Made by a program: the position numbers and the translations under genes
Notes under the pieces: model-generated
What the model saw: the letters and a program-made list of their open reading frames with translations, nothing else
Database searches by the model: none
Told to the model about the DNA's origin: nothing
In this document: piece after piece, positions 30,259 to 38,874 of the stretch
Layout of the letters: every line of letters begins with the position of its first letter
How positions within the stretch are numbered: position 1 is the first letter of the stretch
Source: a virus
Direction: 5' to 3' (one strand)
Virus record (IMG/VR): IMGVR_UViG_3300028809_000012
Location: 1-64,000 of that record
Length of the DNA stretch: 64,000 nt

Positions 30259-31016
30259 TGAGCATGAACGACGACATGACCCCAATTCGCGAGATCCGCG
30301 AGCGTCCACGCCTCACCAGCGTCACCGGCCGCTCCCGCGACGAGCTGGCGGAAGAGCGCGCCGCTGCACGGGCGGACGTCGCTTTCACCCGCGGGCTGGC
30401 CGGGAACCCGCGCCATGCACGGATCGGTGCAGTGCCGACCGTGCAGCCATCGCCCAGCGGGCTAATCGGTCTGGCGCAGGCGCAGGAGATGGTGCAGTCC
30501 GCCGTCACGGGTGCGGTGGAGGGTGTGCATGCCTTCTACCGCGACCTGTTGGGCGAAGAGCGCTGGCGGGATGCCTACACGCGTTACCACTCGATGGGTG
30601 CGGTGTCGGTGGACCCGAACCGCGGCATCATCGGTGGGCGCCCTGCCGCCGAGCACGATACGGAGCCCTACTACCCATATCGTCCCATCGAGGAGGAGCC
30701 CTACTTCATGGAATCCAGCCTCGAAGCGGCGCACGACGCGGACGAAGGGCGCTCCGGCTACATCAGCTCGTCGGGACGGGACGGCGAGCCGCAGCAGAGC
30801 GGCACGGCGCCGGGAGGTGAATCGGTGGAGTTGATGGAAGTGGAGGACAACGAGCCGGCGATGAGTCAGGCGGACGCTGGCACCCCGGAAGGGGCAAGCA
30901 GAGAGGAGGGTCCGCCGTTCCCGTGCGACCAGTGCGACTTTCAGGCGGGCAGCGCCCGTGGCCTGAAGGCCCACAAGACCACCAAACACCCCACTTCCAC
31001 CGCTGACGAGGACTGA
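30258..31016 (+). CDS. Structural-module protein with C-terminal C2H2 zinc finger
   Basis: A 252-aa protein; ATG 30258 overlaps the previous stop. Most of it is low in known motifs (SGLIGLAQAQEMVQSAVTGA and an acidic Pro/Ser-rich middle). Residues about 220-243 form a C2H2 finger, PCDQCDFQAGSARGLKAHKT with a final TKH, unusual in phages. The finger may bind DNA or a coat subunit. Function unknown. Confidence 0.65.
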   Translation: MSMNDDMTPIREIRERPRLTSVTGRSRDELAEERAAARADVAFTRGLAGNPRHARIGAVPTVQPSPSGLIGLAQAQEMVQSAVTGAVEGVHAFYRDLLGEERWRDAYTRYHSMGAVSVDPNRGIIGGRPAAEHDTEPYYPYRPIEEEPYFMESSLEAAHDADEGRSGYISSSGRDGEPQQSGTAPGGESVELMEVEDNEPAMSQADAGTPEGASREEGPPFPCDQCDFQAGSARGLKAHKTTKHPTSTADED

Positions 31017-31021
31017 ACCCG

Positions 31022-31555
31022 ATGCCCAACGCTTTCGCCTACCCGCACCCGCAGTCCCTCCCGAACGTGTTGAAGGAGGCCCACAACGAGATGCGGGCGA
31101 CTTCGGTGGCGCTCCGGAACGCGCTGCTGCACCGCGTCCTCTCCGATGGTGGTGTGGGGATCGGCACCACGGCGAGCAAGGCGCGCTCCAACGCCACCAT
31201 TCTCTACACCATCAACGGCGAATTCAAGTCCAAGTCCGGCACCGACGACCTCTGGACGCTTACCGGCGCCGTGATCCCCGCCGGACAGAAGCGCACCTAC
31301 CTGCTCCTGTTGGACACCTCTGGTGCCGCCACCGTGGCCGCGTCGGACACCGTGCTGGCCGCCGGGACCGTAACGCTGCCCGCGTGGCCGGCGGACAAGG
31401 CTATCGTCGGCAGCGTTACGGTGAGCAACGGGAGCGGCAGCAACTTCACGCCGGGTACTACGGCGCTGAACGCGGCCAGCATCACCACCACTTACTTCGA
31501 CGGGGTTCCGGCGGCCATGCTGCCCGCGGCGCCAACTGAAGACGTGGAGAGCTGA
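31022..31555 (+). CDS. Capsid decoration or fibre-like protein
   Basis: A 177-aa beta-rich protein with Ala/Thr/Gly-rich strands (GGVGIGTTASKARSNATILY, GAVIPAGQKRTYLLLLDTSG, VTVSNGSGSNFTPGTTALN). This composition is usual for head decoration or head-fibre proteins. A hairpin with a T-rich tail follows, marking the end of a capsid sub-operon. Confidence 0.6.
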   Translation: MPNAFAYPHPQSLPNVLKEAHNEMRATSVALRNALLHRVLSDGGVGIGTTASKARSNATILYTINGEFKSKSGTDDLWTLTGAVIPAGQKRTYLLLLDTSGAATVAASDTVLAAGTVTLPAWPADKAIVGSVTVSNGSGSNFTPGTTALNAASITTTYFDGVPAAMLPAAPTEDVES

Positions 31556-31563
31556 AGCCCGAA

Positions 31564-31601
31564 GCCGGAGCGGGCGAAATCTCCGGCACCTATCTTTCTT
31601 T
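31564..31601 (+). terminator. Rho-independent-like terminator
   Basis: GCCGGAG (31564-31570) and CTCCGGC (31581-31587) form a 7-bp stem followed by the pyrimidine run ACCTATCTTTCTTTCTT. The T-rich tail makes this one of the more convincing terminators in the window. Confidence 0.6.
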
Positions 31602-31617
31602 CTTCGGAGGCAGTGAG

Positions 31618-32013
31618 ATGGTACACAAGACGACCATGCCCAAGGCGGATGCGCAGCTCAACGTCTACCACGTAGACTACCGCCCGTCCGCAGACGGCCC
31701 CAGCCTCACCGCTGTGGATGCGTACCGGGTGGAGGGTTGGCGGGAAGACTACGCGTTCTTCGGCAATGCACGGGACTTGTCCGAGGCTACAGTGCTGATC
31801 CCCCGCGCGCTGGTGTTTCAGGTGCGCAAGGTGTGTAACGCGACGGAGCCGCCTGCGAAAGCGGCACGGCAGGTGGAGTATTGGGTTTCGGTAAGCAGCT
31901 TGGACCAGACCAACGGCAGCTTTGAAGGCCCGTTCCAGAGCCGCAGGGAGGCCGAGGAGTACGGCGAGAGGCAGGGTGGCTTGGGGTTGGTCTGGAACGT
32001 CGTCACAAAGTAG
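31618..32013 (+). CDS. Hypothetical protein (131 aa)
   Basis: ATG 31618 with GGAGG upstream. The product (LNVYHVDYRPSADGPSLTAV, YRVEGWREDYAFFGNARDLS, FQSRREAEEYGERQGG) may be one small alpha/beta domain. It is bracketed by two hairpins, as a separately expressed unit. No family recognised. Confidence 0.6.
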   Translation: MVHKTTMPKADAQLNVYHVDYRPSADGPSLTAVDAYRVEGWREDYAFFGNARDLSEATVLIPRALVFQVRKVCNATEPPAKAARQVEYWVSVSSLDQTNGSFEGPFQSRREAEEYGERQGGLGLVWNVVTK

Positions 32014-32022
32014 GCGCACGGA

Positions 32023-32053
32023 GGCCCGGCGCTGTGGAGCACAGCGCCGGGCC
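32023..32053 (+). terminator. 14-bp hairpin
   Basis: Arms 32023-32036 and 32040-32053 are perfectly complementary with a three-base loop (gag). It lies between the 31618 and 32079 genes. Confidence 0.6.
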
Positions 32054-32078
32054 GCAACCCCGGATACGAGCAATAGGC

Positions 32079-32303
32079 ATGCAGAGAGAACCCGCGCTGG
32101 CGGCTGGCTTCGTGGCTGCGCTGATTGCGCTGGCGGTCGCATACGGGATACTGGATCTGGAGCGGGCGCGGCTGTGGAAGGCGCTGGCCGTGGCCGCCCT
32201 GCCGCTGCTTCAGGCATGGTGGACGCGGCAGAAGGTGGTGCCCGTCGCCAAGGTGCACGACGCCGGGATCTCCGTGGCGGAGATAAACGCCAGGGCCGGC
32301 TGA
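32079..32303 (+). CDS. Holin-like small membrane protein (74 aa)
   Basis: ATG 32079. Two hydrophobic helices (LAAGFVAALIALAVAYGIL and LWKALAVAALPLLQAWW) are followed by TRQKVVPVAK, a basic motif common at the C-terminus of actinophage and related class II holin-like proteins (RRKVTPVAK). If it is a holin it would permeabilise the inner membrane at lysis; no endolysin gene is visible nearby. Confidence 0.6.
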   Translation: MQREPALAAGFVAALIALAVAYGILDLERARLWKALAVAALPLLQAWWTRQKVVPVAKVHDAGISVAEINARAG

Positions 32304-32309
32304 GGTTCC

Positions 32310-32340
32310 CGTACCGGCGCCCGGTCAGAGCGCCGGTACG
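32310..32340 (+). terminator. Hairpin after the holin-like gene
   Basis: CGTACCGGCGC (32310-32320) pairs with GCGCCGGTACG (32330-32340), 11 bp, nine-base loop, followed by CATTCTGTTGATTTTC with several T residues. Confidence 0.6.
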
Positions 32341-32389
32341 CATTCTGTTGATTTTCCGATTCCTGACAGCAAACCAACAACAAACCCAC

Positions 32390-32692
32390 ATGAGCAACGC
32401 AGCGCAGCTTTCCGGCAACGCCCTGCACGAGATCTTGGCCCGCCGCGAGGGGCCGGTGACGCTGGCGGACGGCACGGGGCGCACGTTCGACCTGCGGGGC
32501 AACCGCGGCATCAACATCATCCCCGGATCGGGCGCCACCGTCACCTACAGCAAGGTTGACACGCTGGGCGCCAGCGAGCACGACACCGCGACCGACGCCA
32601 CCAGCACGTCGGAGGTGTTCGTGGAGAAGTGGGCCTTCGTCCGCGTCTCCACGGCCAGCGGATCGGCGCGCTGCTGCGTGGTGGGGCCGTGA
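32390..32692 (+). CDS. Hypothetical structural-module protein (100 aa)
   Basis: ATG 32390. A compact beta-rich protein (PVTLADGTGRTFDLRGNRGI, INIIPGSGATVTYSKV) with a Cys-containing end (GSARCCVVGP). It is likely a small virion or fibre-base protein; overlaps the following GTG start. Confidence 0.55.
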   Translation: MSNAAQLSGNALHEILARREGPVTLADGTGRTFDLRGNRGINIIPGSGATVTYSKVDTLGASEHDTATDATSTSEVFVEKWAFVRVSTASGSARCCVVGP

Positions 32693-33360
32693 CCGTAGCC
32701 GAGCTGCTGGACGAGGCGAGGGACTTCCACGCGCTGTTCACCCGCCAGCAGGTGCCGGACGTGGCCTGCATGCGGGCGCTCTCCCGCTACGCCAGGCGGC
32801 TGGCAGAGAAGATCGTGGCGCTGGATGAAGCGTGTCTGGCGACACAGGCCACGGTGGACAACGCCACGCTGCTGGCGGCGGTCGATGGGAGAAGCGGCAT
32901 CCCCCTGCCTGCGCACCTGTTCCTGCTGCGGCCGGTGTACGTGGTGCGTACCAGCGACGGGGTACGGGTGCCGGTGGAGATCACCGACCATGCCAGTCGC
33001 AACACGGAGGGGGCGTGGAGGTTTCCGGCCGCCTCCATCGTCAACGGGAAGTTGTACCCACTGAACCTGCTGGACACGCTGGGTACGGTCTACGGTGCGA
33101 ACGGGTGGGAGGAGTACGACGGGCTGGAGCTGATGATCGTGCCGCTGATGGACGACCTGACCGGCCCCACCTCCGTCGTAGCGCTCCCCGACACCTGCCG
33201 CGACGCGCTGGTGTGCAACCTCGCCCTGTTCATGGCCGGACGCACAGCACGGACGGTGTCCGACCTACCCCTCCTCCCGCAGCAGGCCATGGACGCAGAG
33301 GCGATGGCCATCGCCACCGTGGCAGGGTCGTCCAACGCCGGAACCTGGAGAATCACATGA
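32689..33360 (+). CDS. Head-tail connector-region protein (223 aa)
   Basis: The GTG 32689 overlaps the previous stop. The sequence (LLDEARDFHALFTRQQVPDV, ALSRYARRLAEKIVALDEA, LFLLRPVYVVRTSDGVRVPV, YDGLELMIVPLMDDL) resembles phage head-to-tail adaptor proteins with N-terminal helices and a beta core, as do its neighbours at 33738 and 34370. The three probably form the neck or tail-base structure. Assignment is by position and general look only. Confidence 0.5.
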   Translation: MTVAELLDEARDFHALFTRQQVPDVACMRALSRYARRLAEKIVALDEACLATQATVDNATLLAAVDGRSGIPLPAHLFLLRPVYVVRTSDGVRVPVEITDHASRNTEGAWRFPAASIVNGKLYPLNLLDTLGTVYGANGWEEYDGLELMIVPLMDDLTGPTSVVALPDTCRDALVCNLALFMAGRTARTVSDLPLLPQQAMDAEAMAIATVAGSSNAGTWRIT

Positions 33361-33674
33361 GCCGGTACACACCGCCAGACGTTTACACGGTCGTATGCAT
33401 GGGGGACGGACAGGCGCTCAACGTCACCGACAGCGCGGACAGCATCGACGCGCAGATGAGCGATTGGCTGTCCTCCGCCGGGACGAGGGACTGTTTCGTG
33501 CACCTGCGCAACATCGACGGCGACGCGATCCGCGTGCTGGCCTCCAGCATCGACACCCTCATCGTCTCCACGCCGGAGGGGCGCCGCAACCAGCTCGCCT
33601 TTCGACGGGCGGCAAAGCTGGAGTCGGAGGGGATGCGCGCCGAGCTGGGCTTCGTGCCCGGAGACGACGACTGA
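33357..33674 (+). CDS. Hypothetical protein (105 aa)
   Basis: ATGA overlap at 33357 with the connector-like gene. The sequence (VYTVVCMGDGQALNVTDSAD, DCFVHLRNIDGDAIRVLASS, TLIVSTPEGRRNQLAF) suggests a small alpha/beta domain. No family recognised. Confidence 0.55.
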   Translation: MSRYTPPDVYTVVCMGDGQALNVTDSADSIDAQMSDWLSSAGTRDCFVHLRNIDGDAIRVLASSIDTLIVSTPEGRRNQLAFRRAAKLESEGMRAELGFVPGDDD

Positions 33675-33733
33675 TGTGGGCCTTCTCCTCCGTGCTGGCC
33701 CTGTGGCTCGTCTACTACTACCGGAAGCGCTGA
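33674..33733 (+). CDS. Membrane micropeptide (19 aa)
   Basis: An ATGA overlap at 33674 starts a 19-residue peptide: one short membrane span (WAFSSVLALWLVYYY) ending RKR. Tight coupling between two structural genes and the positive-inside end argue that it is translated. Too short to assign. Confidence 0.4.
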   Translation: MWAFSSVLALWLVYYYRKR

Positions 33734-33737
33734 CACC

Positions 33738-34367
33738 GTGGCCCTCGTCTCCTCGCTCATCGACGCCGCGTACAACCGCAGCCTGAAGGCCCGCCCCGCG
33801 CAATTCAACGAGGACGTGGAGCTGCTTGCCATCGTGCGCCGCTCGCTGCTGGAATGCTTCCTGATCGCCGCCGAAGAACGGCCCTCGTTCTTCGGCAAGA
33901 GCGGCACGGTGAGCTTTTCCGGGGGCGCGTGGGCCAAGCCGTCCGACGCCATCGCCGTCTACCGCATCCAGAACGCCACCGGGGACCGGGTCATCGAAGT
34001 GCCCCTGCACGACAAGACCGCCGACCTGTCACAGCCGGCGGTCTACACCATGGGCGGGAGCTTCTACAGCGCGGGCAACCCGCTTGACCCCACCTCCGGC
34101 AACCTGACGCTGTACTACGCGCGTACGCCGCGGGCGCTGACCGCCACGACCGGCGATCCGGCCGGCACCACGGATCCGGCGCTCACATCGGATTGGGACG
34201 AGATTCACATCCTCGCCCTGTACATCCACATGATCGGCAAGGACGCCGCGAACCACCCGCCCGGTGAGGTGGAGCGCCAGACGGCGGAGCGGGCCACGTG
34301 GATGGAGAATTTCCGCACCTACGTACGCGCCAGCAGCACGTCCACCGTAGCGAGGATGGGGAATTAG
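33738..34367 (+). CDS. Connector-like structural protein (209 aa)
   Basis: GTG 33738. The N-terminus (SSLIDAAYNRSLKARPAQFN, DVELLAIVRRSLLECFLIAA) is helical, followed by a beta region (TVSFSGGAWAKPSDAIAVYR, DRVIEVPLHDKTADLSQPAV). The beta part (residue or base triads, value, then YY) is like the gene at 34370, which has the pattern EVFPVTLHDK; the two are probably paralogues (VPLHDK against VTLHDK) forming stacked rings of the neck or tail. Confidence 0.55.
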   Translation: MALVSSLIDAAYNRSLKARPAQFNEDVELLAIVRRSLLECFLIAAEERPSFFGKSGTVSFSGGAWAKPSDAIAVYRIQNATGDRVIEVPLHDKTADLSQPAVYTMGGSFYSAGNPLDPTSGNLTLYYARTPRALTATTGDPAGTTDPALTSDWDEIHILALYIHMIGKDAANHPPGEVERQTAERATWMENFRTYVRASSTSTVARMGN

Positions 34368-34369
34368 CC

Positions 34370-35044
34370 GTGAGCTACACCGTGGAGGACGTCGCCGTTC
34401 TGGCACTGGCGCGGGCCCGCCAGTACACGAGCGAGGTTAACGAGAACCGCGCCCTGATTTACGCACGGATCGGGGTGCGGCAGCAGGAGTTGTTCGCGCT
34501 GGCGGGGAAGATCAACCCGGACTACTTCGGCGTCTGCGCCCATGCGCCGGTGAGCACGGGGCAGGTGAACCTGAACACCATCGCGGACCCCGTCCCCACG
34601 CCGGACCTGATCCAGCGCATCGAGATTTACGACGCGGGGAGCAGCGGCTACGCGGTGGGGGACGAGGTGTTCCCGGTCACGCTCCACGACAAGGGGTCCG
34701 CCTTCCCGCCGCGGGTGATCGTGCGTGACCGGGTGATGTACGGGGTGGCGGACGATCTGGATGGGGTGGACGAGGTGCGCATCTACTATTCGCGCCTCCC
34801 TGCGTCCATCGGCCCCACCGACAAGGCCGTAACCGTGGAGCTGCCGGAGCCGCACCAAATGCTACTGGTCGTGGACGCGGAGCGGGACATCTACCGGCGC
34901 TCCGTCACCGATCCGGAGCCGCACATGGCCCGCGCCACGGCCGACGAAGTGCCGTTGCTGGAGGCGTTCCGCGCGCACGTTTCGTCCTACGCCGGCACCC
35001 TCCAGACCCGCTTCGGCACGCAGACTACCGCTGCGGCGCCGTAA
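34370..35044 (+). CDS. Connector-like structural protein (224 aa), paralogue of 33738
   Basis: GTG 34370 directly after the previous stop. It shares features with its neighbour: N-terminal helices (VEDVAVLALARARQYTSEVN), a beta core (IQRIEIYDAGSSGYAVGDEV, FPVTLHDKGSAFPPRVIVRD) and the strand VRIYYSRLP (compare LTLYYARTP). A gene duplication producing two adaptor or tail-base proteins is likely. Confidence 0.55.
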   Translation: MSYTVEDVAVLALARARQYTSEVNENRALIYARIGVRQQELFALAGKINPDYFGVCAHAPVSTGQVNLNTIADPVPTPDLIQRIEIYDAGSSGYAVGDEVFPVTLHDKGSAFPPRVIVRDRVMYGVADDLDGVDEVRIYYSRLPASIGPTDKAVTVELPEPHQMLLVVDAERDIYRRSVTDPEPHMARATADEVPLLEAFRAHVSSYAGTLQTRFGTQTTAAAP

Positions 35045-35047
35045 GCC

Positions 35048-36112
35048 ATGCCAGTCACCGGAACCTCGCTCGCGGTCAACTTCTCCGGCTACCCGAACGG
35101 TGCGCCGGCAGGGTGGACGAGCGTCATCAACTCCGGCACCACCGCCGGGCTGCTGGGCACGCTCACCGTAAGCTCCGGCGAGGGGCAGTTCACGGGGCTG
35201 GGCGTCAACGATCAGGGTGCAGCCACGCTGAACGACTCTGCGGGCGCCACCCTGTCCCGCGTGCTCGTCTCCTTCCGCTTCAGCATGCTTCGCCCCGGCT
35301 TCACCGAGCGGGGAGCGGGCACCTGCATGATGTTCAGCGGCAACCCGGCGGCCGCCAACGGCTTCGCCGGCTACCGCGCCACCACGAACATCGCCGTCAA
35401 TACCGGCTCCGTCACCGTCTCCTATCAGGCGTATCAGGCCAACGGCACCGTGCGCCTGAACGACTCCGCCTCGCTGGGCACGTTCACCGGCCTCACCGCG
35501 TCCACGGTGATGTGGATGGAGACGCAGGTTCTCAAAGACCCTTCCGATCTCCAGAACCGCAATCGCTTTCGCGCCCGCATGTGGAAGGACGGGGACGCGG
35601 TGCCGGCGTGGGCGGTGGACGTGCTGGTGGACGTAAACATGCTTGGGGTGACGGGGCCGAGCGGGGTGGCCAGCCGGAGCACGGTAGCACGCTACAAGAC
35701 CGTCACCATCGACGGCAACTGGCCGGTCTACCCCACGCCCCCCAACATCACCGCCCCCGTGGGTCCGGAGGTGTCGCGTGGGACACAGACGCTCACGTGG
35801 ACGGCGGGCGCTGATGCGGACGCGGAGATCGGGGACGTGCTCACCTACGCGGGCCAGCAGCGCATCAACGGGGGAGCGTGGACGGCGCTGTTCCCGGCGC
35901 AAGCAGGGCTCACGTACGCGTGGGATCTGTCTTCGGCAGGCGGCGGCACTGCGCAGGCCCGCGTGCGCACCATCGACGCGGACGGACTTGTATCCGATTG
36001 GGACGAGGGACCGACGTTGACGGTGGATGCGTGGGCGACTTGCGGCGATCCACCGTCAACAGCATGGAGCGGCTGCGGGACTGCGCCAGCGACCGTCTGG
36101 ACAAGCTGTTAG
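35048..36112 (+). CDS. Tail or fibre protein with lectin-like and Ig/Fn3-like domains
   Basis: A 354-aa beta-rich protein. Residues about 1-225 look like a concanavalin-type jelly-roll (VNFSGYPNGAPAGWTSVINS, VLVSFRFSMLRPGF, NRFRARMWKDGDAVPAW), and residues about 230-325 like an Ig or fibronectin type III repeat (PNITAPVGPEVSRGTQTLTW, YAWDLSSAGGGTAQARVRTI). The end is Cys-rich (CGDPPSTAWSGCGTAP). Likely a receptor-binding or virion surface protein. Confidence 0.65.
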   Translation: MPVTGTSLAVNFSGYPNGAPAGWTSVINSGTTAGLLGTLTVSSGEGQFTGLGVNDQGAATLNDSAGATLSRVLVSFRFSMLRPGFTERGAGTCMMFSGNPAAANGFAGYRATTNIAVNTGSVTVSYQAYQANGTVRLNDSASLGTFTGLTASTVMWMETQVLKDPSDLQNRNRFRARMWKDGDAVPAWAVDVLVDVNMLGVTGPSGVASRSTVARYKTVTIDGNWPVYPTPPNITAPVGPEVSRGTQTLTWTAGADADAEIGDVLTYAGQQRINGGAWTALFPAQAGLTYAWDLSSAGGGTAQARVRTIDADGLVSDWDEGPTLTVDAWATCGDPPSTAWSGCGTAPATVWTSC

Positions 36113-36294
36113 GTCGCTGGCGTGATGTTCACTTCGAAGCTCGCCCCGGCCGGGTAGTCTTCCGGATCGGAGCCAATGAGGCGGACGTGCACGGTGCCGT
36201 CGTCGGATTCAAGGTGGATCGTGCTGGAGGAGGAAGTGCCCGCTTCCATGTGCATCGTGCGCTGCGTGACGTGGCGTACTTGTACGGTAGGCAT
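36109..36294 (-). CDS. Small leftward protein (61 aa)
   Basis: The reading frame starts at MPTVQVRHVTQRTMHMEA with AAGGA nine bases before the ATG and ends overlapping the stop of the rightward fibre gene. It looks like one small beta sandwich (HLESDDGTVHVRLIGSDPED). A leftward promoter (36340-36368) with the shared upstream element serves it alone. Function unknown. Confidence 0.6.
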   Translation of the reverse strand: MPTVQVRHVTQRTMHMEAGTSSSSTIHLESDDGTVHVRLIGSDPEDYPAGASFEVNITPAT

Positions 36295-36339
36295 GGGCGG
36301 CGGTCCTTGGTGAAGGATGCAGGAGAACGGCGCTTCGGT

Positions 36340-36397
36340 ATATTTGGACCGGAAGAGTGCGAAGTCAACCCTTACAGGGTTATCGACCAAAAACACA
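36340..36397 (-). promoter_or_regulatory. Leftward promoter with shared upstream element, copy 2
   Basis: On the minus strand TTGACT (complement of 36363-36368) and AAATAT (complement of 36340-36345) are spaced 17. Upstream is TGTGTTTTTGGTCGATAA (complement of 36380-36397), matching the elements at 27071 and 45220. It drives the 61-aa leftward gene. Confidence 0.65.
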
Positions 36398-36456
36398 CAA
36401 AGTCGCATCCTCTTGCTGTACCTCACTCCAGACAACCACACCTGTGACCCATACCG

Positions 36457-36870
36457 ATGAGCCCAACCACACCGAGGACCGAGGGCCGCAGGCGCGTGCC
36501 GGAGGCCATGTTACCTCCGGAGGAGCGTACGCTACTCGCCGCCGAGCGTGCCGCCCGCTGGGGAAAGGTCGTGATCGGCGCGGCGTCCAGCATCGGCCTG
36601 ACGATGATTTTCATCGTCTCCACCGGCGCCACGCTCCGCGACTTTCCCCGCCAGCAGCGCGCGCTACAGGCCCGGCAGGATACGCTGGCGGTGCAGCAGC
36701 GCCAGCTTCGGGCCGCCTTCGCCGCTCATCTGGACGAGGAAAAGCAGGAGGACCGCGCACAGACCTGCGCCCTGAAGCGGATGGCGGAGGAGCGCGACCC
36801 GTCCGCCTGCTTCGAGTTCCTGCCCAATCCCACCTACTACGACCCGCCGGGAGTGAGGGCGAGGCCATGA
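36457..36870 (+). CDS. Membrane-anchored coiled-coil protein (137 aa)
   Basis: A membrane span (VVIGAASSIGLTMIFIVS, residues about 38-56) is followed by a long helix (FPRQQRALQARQDTLAVQQR, then QLRAAFAAHLDEEKQED) and a short Cys-bearing domain (CALKRMAEERDPSACFEFLP). The shape, and the overlapping small gene after it, recall an Rz-type spanin pair, but the partner lacks a convincing lipobox. Confidence 0.55.
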   Translation: MSPTTPRTEGRRRVPEAMLPPEERTLLAAERAARWGKVVIGAASSIGLTMIFIVSTGATLRDFPRQQRALQARQDTLAVQQRQLRAAFAAHLDEEKQEDRAQTCALKRMAEERDPSACFEFLPNPTYYDPPGVRARP

Positions 36871-36971
36871 AGCACCTGCGTCGCCTGTCCCGCGTCCTCG
36901 TCGCTGTGCTGCTGCGACGGAAGCCCTGCCGGGCGCAGGAATGGCCCGACGAACACGCGTTCATCGGATGA
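36867..36971 (+). CDS. Small signal-peptide-like protein (34 aa)
   Basis: ATGA overlap at 36867 after the coiled-coil gene. It has a basic start and hydrophobic core (LRRLSRVLVAVLLRRKPC) and a short acidic end. It may be a remnant or very small outer component of a spanin pair; the Cys is not in a good lipobox. It overlaps the fibre gene start. Confidence 0.4.
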   Translation: MKHLRRLSRVLVAVLLRRKPCRAQEWPDEHAFIG

Positions 36972-38491
36972 GCCGCGGCAAAAGCCGTACGGCGCTGCCG
37001 CGGCATCCCGTCACCGGGCTGGGCGATCCTGACCTGATCCTGCTGTACGAGAGCCTGTACTACCACGGCGGGCTCTCGGCGGACCCGGCGGAGCCCCGTG
37101 AAGGCGAACTATGGCTGCGCACCGATCTGGACCCGGTGGAGCTGCGGGGGTGGGTGGGTGGCGTCGCCGTAACGCTGCCGGCCGGGAGTGGGACGGCAGG
37201 GCCGGTAGCGTGGAGCGACATCACGGGGACGCCTACGACGCTGGCCGGGTACGGCATCACCGACGACGTAATCCTGGAAGGGGATACCCGGCTCACCGAC
37301 GCGCGCACCCCGACGCTTCACGCCAGCACGCACGAATCCGGGGGCAGCGATCCGCTGGACATGGACAGCATCGCCGGCATGCTGGACGCGTCCAAGCTCT
37401 ACGGCACCGCCACACTCGCCGGGCTCGCGGTCACGGATTCGGAAGCGTCCTTCAACGCGGGGGCGCTGGTTGCCGGGCTGCGGTCGTTCGGGTCAATGGA
37501 GTTCGTGGGCCTGTCCTTCGGGGAGGCGCCATTAGGCAACATCCCGTCATTTTCGGGGCTGAATGTCAATTTTGACGCCGACGAGCTGGACGGGCAGCAT
37601 GGGTCGTACTACTTGGACCGCGCCAACCACACCGGCACGACGCCCCTGTCTACCTTGGAATTCGGCAGCAACAACGATGTGCTGCGCACCGTGGGGGGTG
37701 CACCGTCGTGGGGATTGATCGCGAATGCCAACGTGGATGCAGCGGCGGCAATCGCGTGGACCAAAATCAGCAAGACGGGAAGCAGTCTCGCGGACCTGAC
37801 CACGCGCAGCGCTGGCGATCTGACGAGCGGCAACCTCGCCTACGCGCGCCTGCCCGGTACCACCGCGGGGGCGTGGAACAGTTCCGGGGTGAGCCTCGGC
37901 GGCTCCTCGCAGAACCTCGGCGGCAGCGTGCGTGCGCTCACCATCTACCGCAACAGCTCCAGCATCCCGACCCTCCAGCTTGCCTACGATTCGGACGCCA
38001 TCCCCTCGGACACGCAGGTGGGGACGGTGTCGCAGTGGGCCGGCTCTGCCACCCCACGTGAGATTGCCCGTATCGGCTTCATCAACGTAGATAGCGGCGA
38101 AGACGACGGCCACATGACGTTCTGGACGATGCTGGCCGGGACGCTGTCCGAGCAGATGCGCATCACCAACCAGGGGAACCTGTCGTTGTTCGGCACCGGC
38201 TCTTACGGGGGCGGGGTCAAGGTGGCGTTTTTGGGCAACGCGGGCACCGTGCCCACCACCAATCCGGCTTCCGGTGGCGTGCTCTACGCGCAGGGGGGCG
38301 CGGGGAAGTGGAGGGGTCCGAGCGGCACCGTAACGACCTTCGGTACCGCCGAGCCGCACTGTCCCGTATGCGACACGGACTATATGTTGGAGTGGGAGAA
38401 TGCCGCCTACGGCTATCTGGCGTTCTGCATCCACTGCCTCGCCAACGAGCTGGGGCCACGTCCGTACATCCTTACCACCAAAACAGCATGA
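36968..38491 (+). CDS. Tail fibre protein
   Basis: A 507-aa fibre. The N-terminus has a phage-fibre-type adaptor segment (GELWLRTDLDPVELRGWVGG), then WSDITGTPTTLAGYGITDDV and DTRLTDARTPTLHASTHESG, repeats typical of trimeric fibre shafts, then a Ser/Gly/Thr-rich region and, near the C-terminus, a zinc-like motif HCPVCDTDYML followed by CIHCL, commonly seen as a CxxC pair at the end of phage fibres. It likely binds the host surface. It starts at ATGA over the previous stop. Confidence 0.7.
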   Translation: MSRGKSRTALPRHPVTGLGDPDLILLYESLYYHGGLSADPAEPREGELWLRTDLDPVELRGWVGGVAVTLPAGSGTAGPVAWSDITGTPTTLAGYGITDDVILEGDTRLTDARTPTLHASTHESGGSDPLDMDSIAGMLDASKLYGTATLAGLAVTDSEASFNAGALVAGLRSFGSMEFVGLSFGEAPLGNIPSFSGLNVNFDADELDGQHGSYYLDRANHTGTTPLSTLEFGSNNDVLRTVGGAPSWGLIANANVDAAAAIAWTKISKTGSSLADLTTRSAGDLTSGNLAYARLPGTTAGAWNSSGVSLGGSSQNLGGSVRALTIYRNSSSIPTLQLAYDSDAIPSDTQVGTVSQWAGSATPREIARIGFINVDSGEDDGHMTFWTMLAGTLSEQMRITNQGNLSLFGTGSYGGGVKVAFLGNAGTVPTTNPASGGVLYAQGGAGKWRGPSGTVTTFGTAEPHCPVCDTDYMLEWENAAYGYLAFCIHCLANELGPRPYILTTKTA

Positions 38492-38871
38492 GCCAGCGGT
38501 CCTTCTCCCCCGGCGGTTTTGCGTCTGGCGTCGTCATCACGTCCAGCAACGCCAAGACGTGGATCTGCGACGTGGACGTTCCCATCGGCTCGCACGCCAC
38601 CCTGACGCTGATCGTGGACGGCAGGATCATGTCCAGCGGCGCCGGGGCGGGCATCCAGCGCATGGCGTCGGTATACAACCCCACCGGCACCCCCGTGGTG
38701 GACGCAGTAATTACGTTGCTGGGCGGAGTGCTGGCGCCGCTGCTGTCGCCCCTGCTCGGCGCCGTCGCCACGCTGGAGCCGAACGGCGCCGGCAAGGTGG
38801 GGCTCTACATCCAGGCCGGCACCACGCAGCAGGTGGAGTGGGCCGGCATGGTCTTCGGCGTCATCAACTGA
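38488..38871 (+). CDS. Fibre-associated hydrophobic beta protein (127 aa)
   Basis: ATGA overlap with the fibre gene. The protein (FASGVVITSSNAKTWICDVD, THLTL-like strands, then VITLLGGVLAPLLSPLLGAV) has a central hydrophobic stretch and a C-terminal beta part (GKVGLYIQAGTTQQVEWAG). It may cap or assist the fibre; no family recognised. Confidence 0.55.
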   Translation: MSQRSFSPGGFASGVVITSSNAKTWICDVDVPIGSHATLTLIVDGRIMSSGAGAGIQRMASVYNPTGTPVVDAVITLLGGVLAPLLSPLLGAVATLEPNGAGKVGLYIQAGTTQQVEWAGMVFGVIN

Positions 38872-38874
38872 GCC

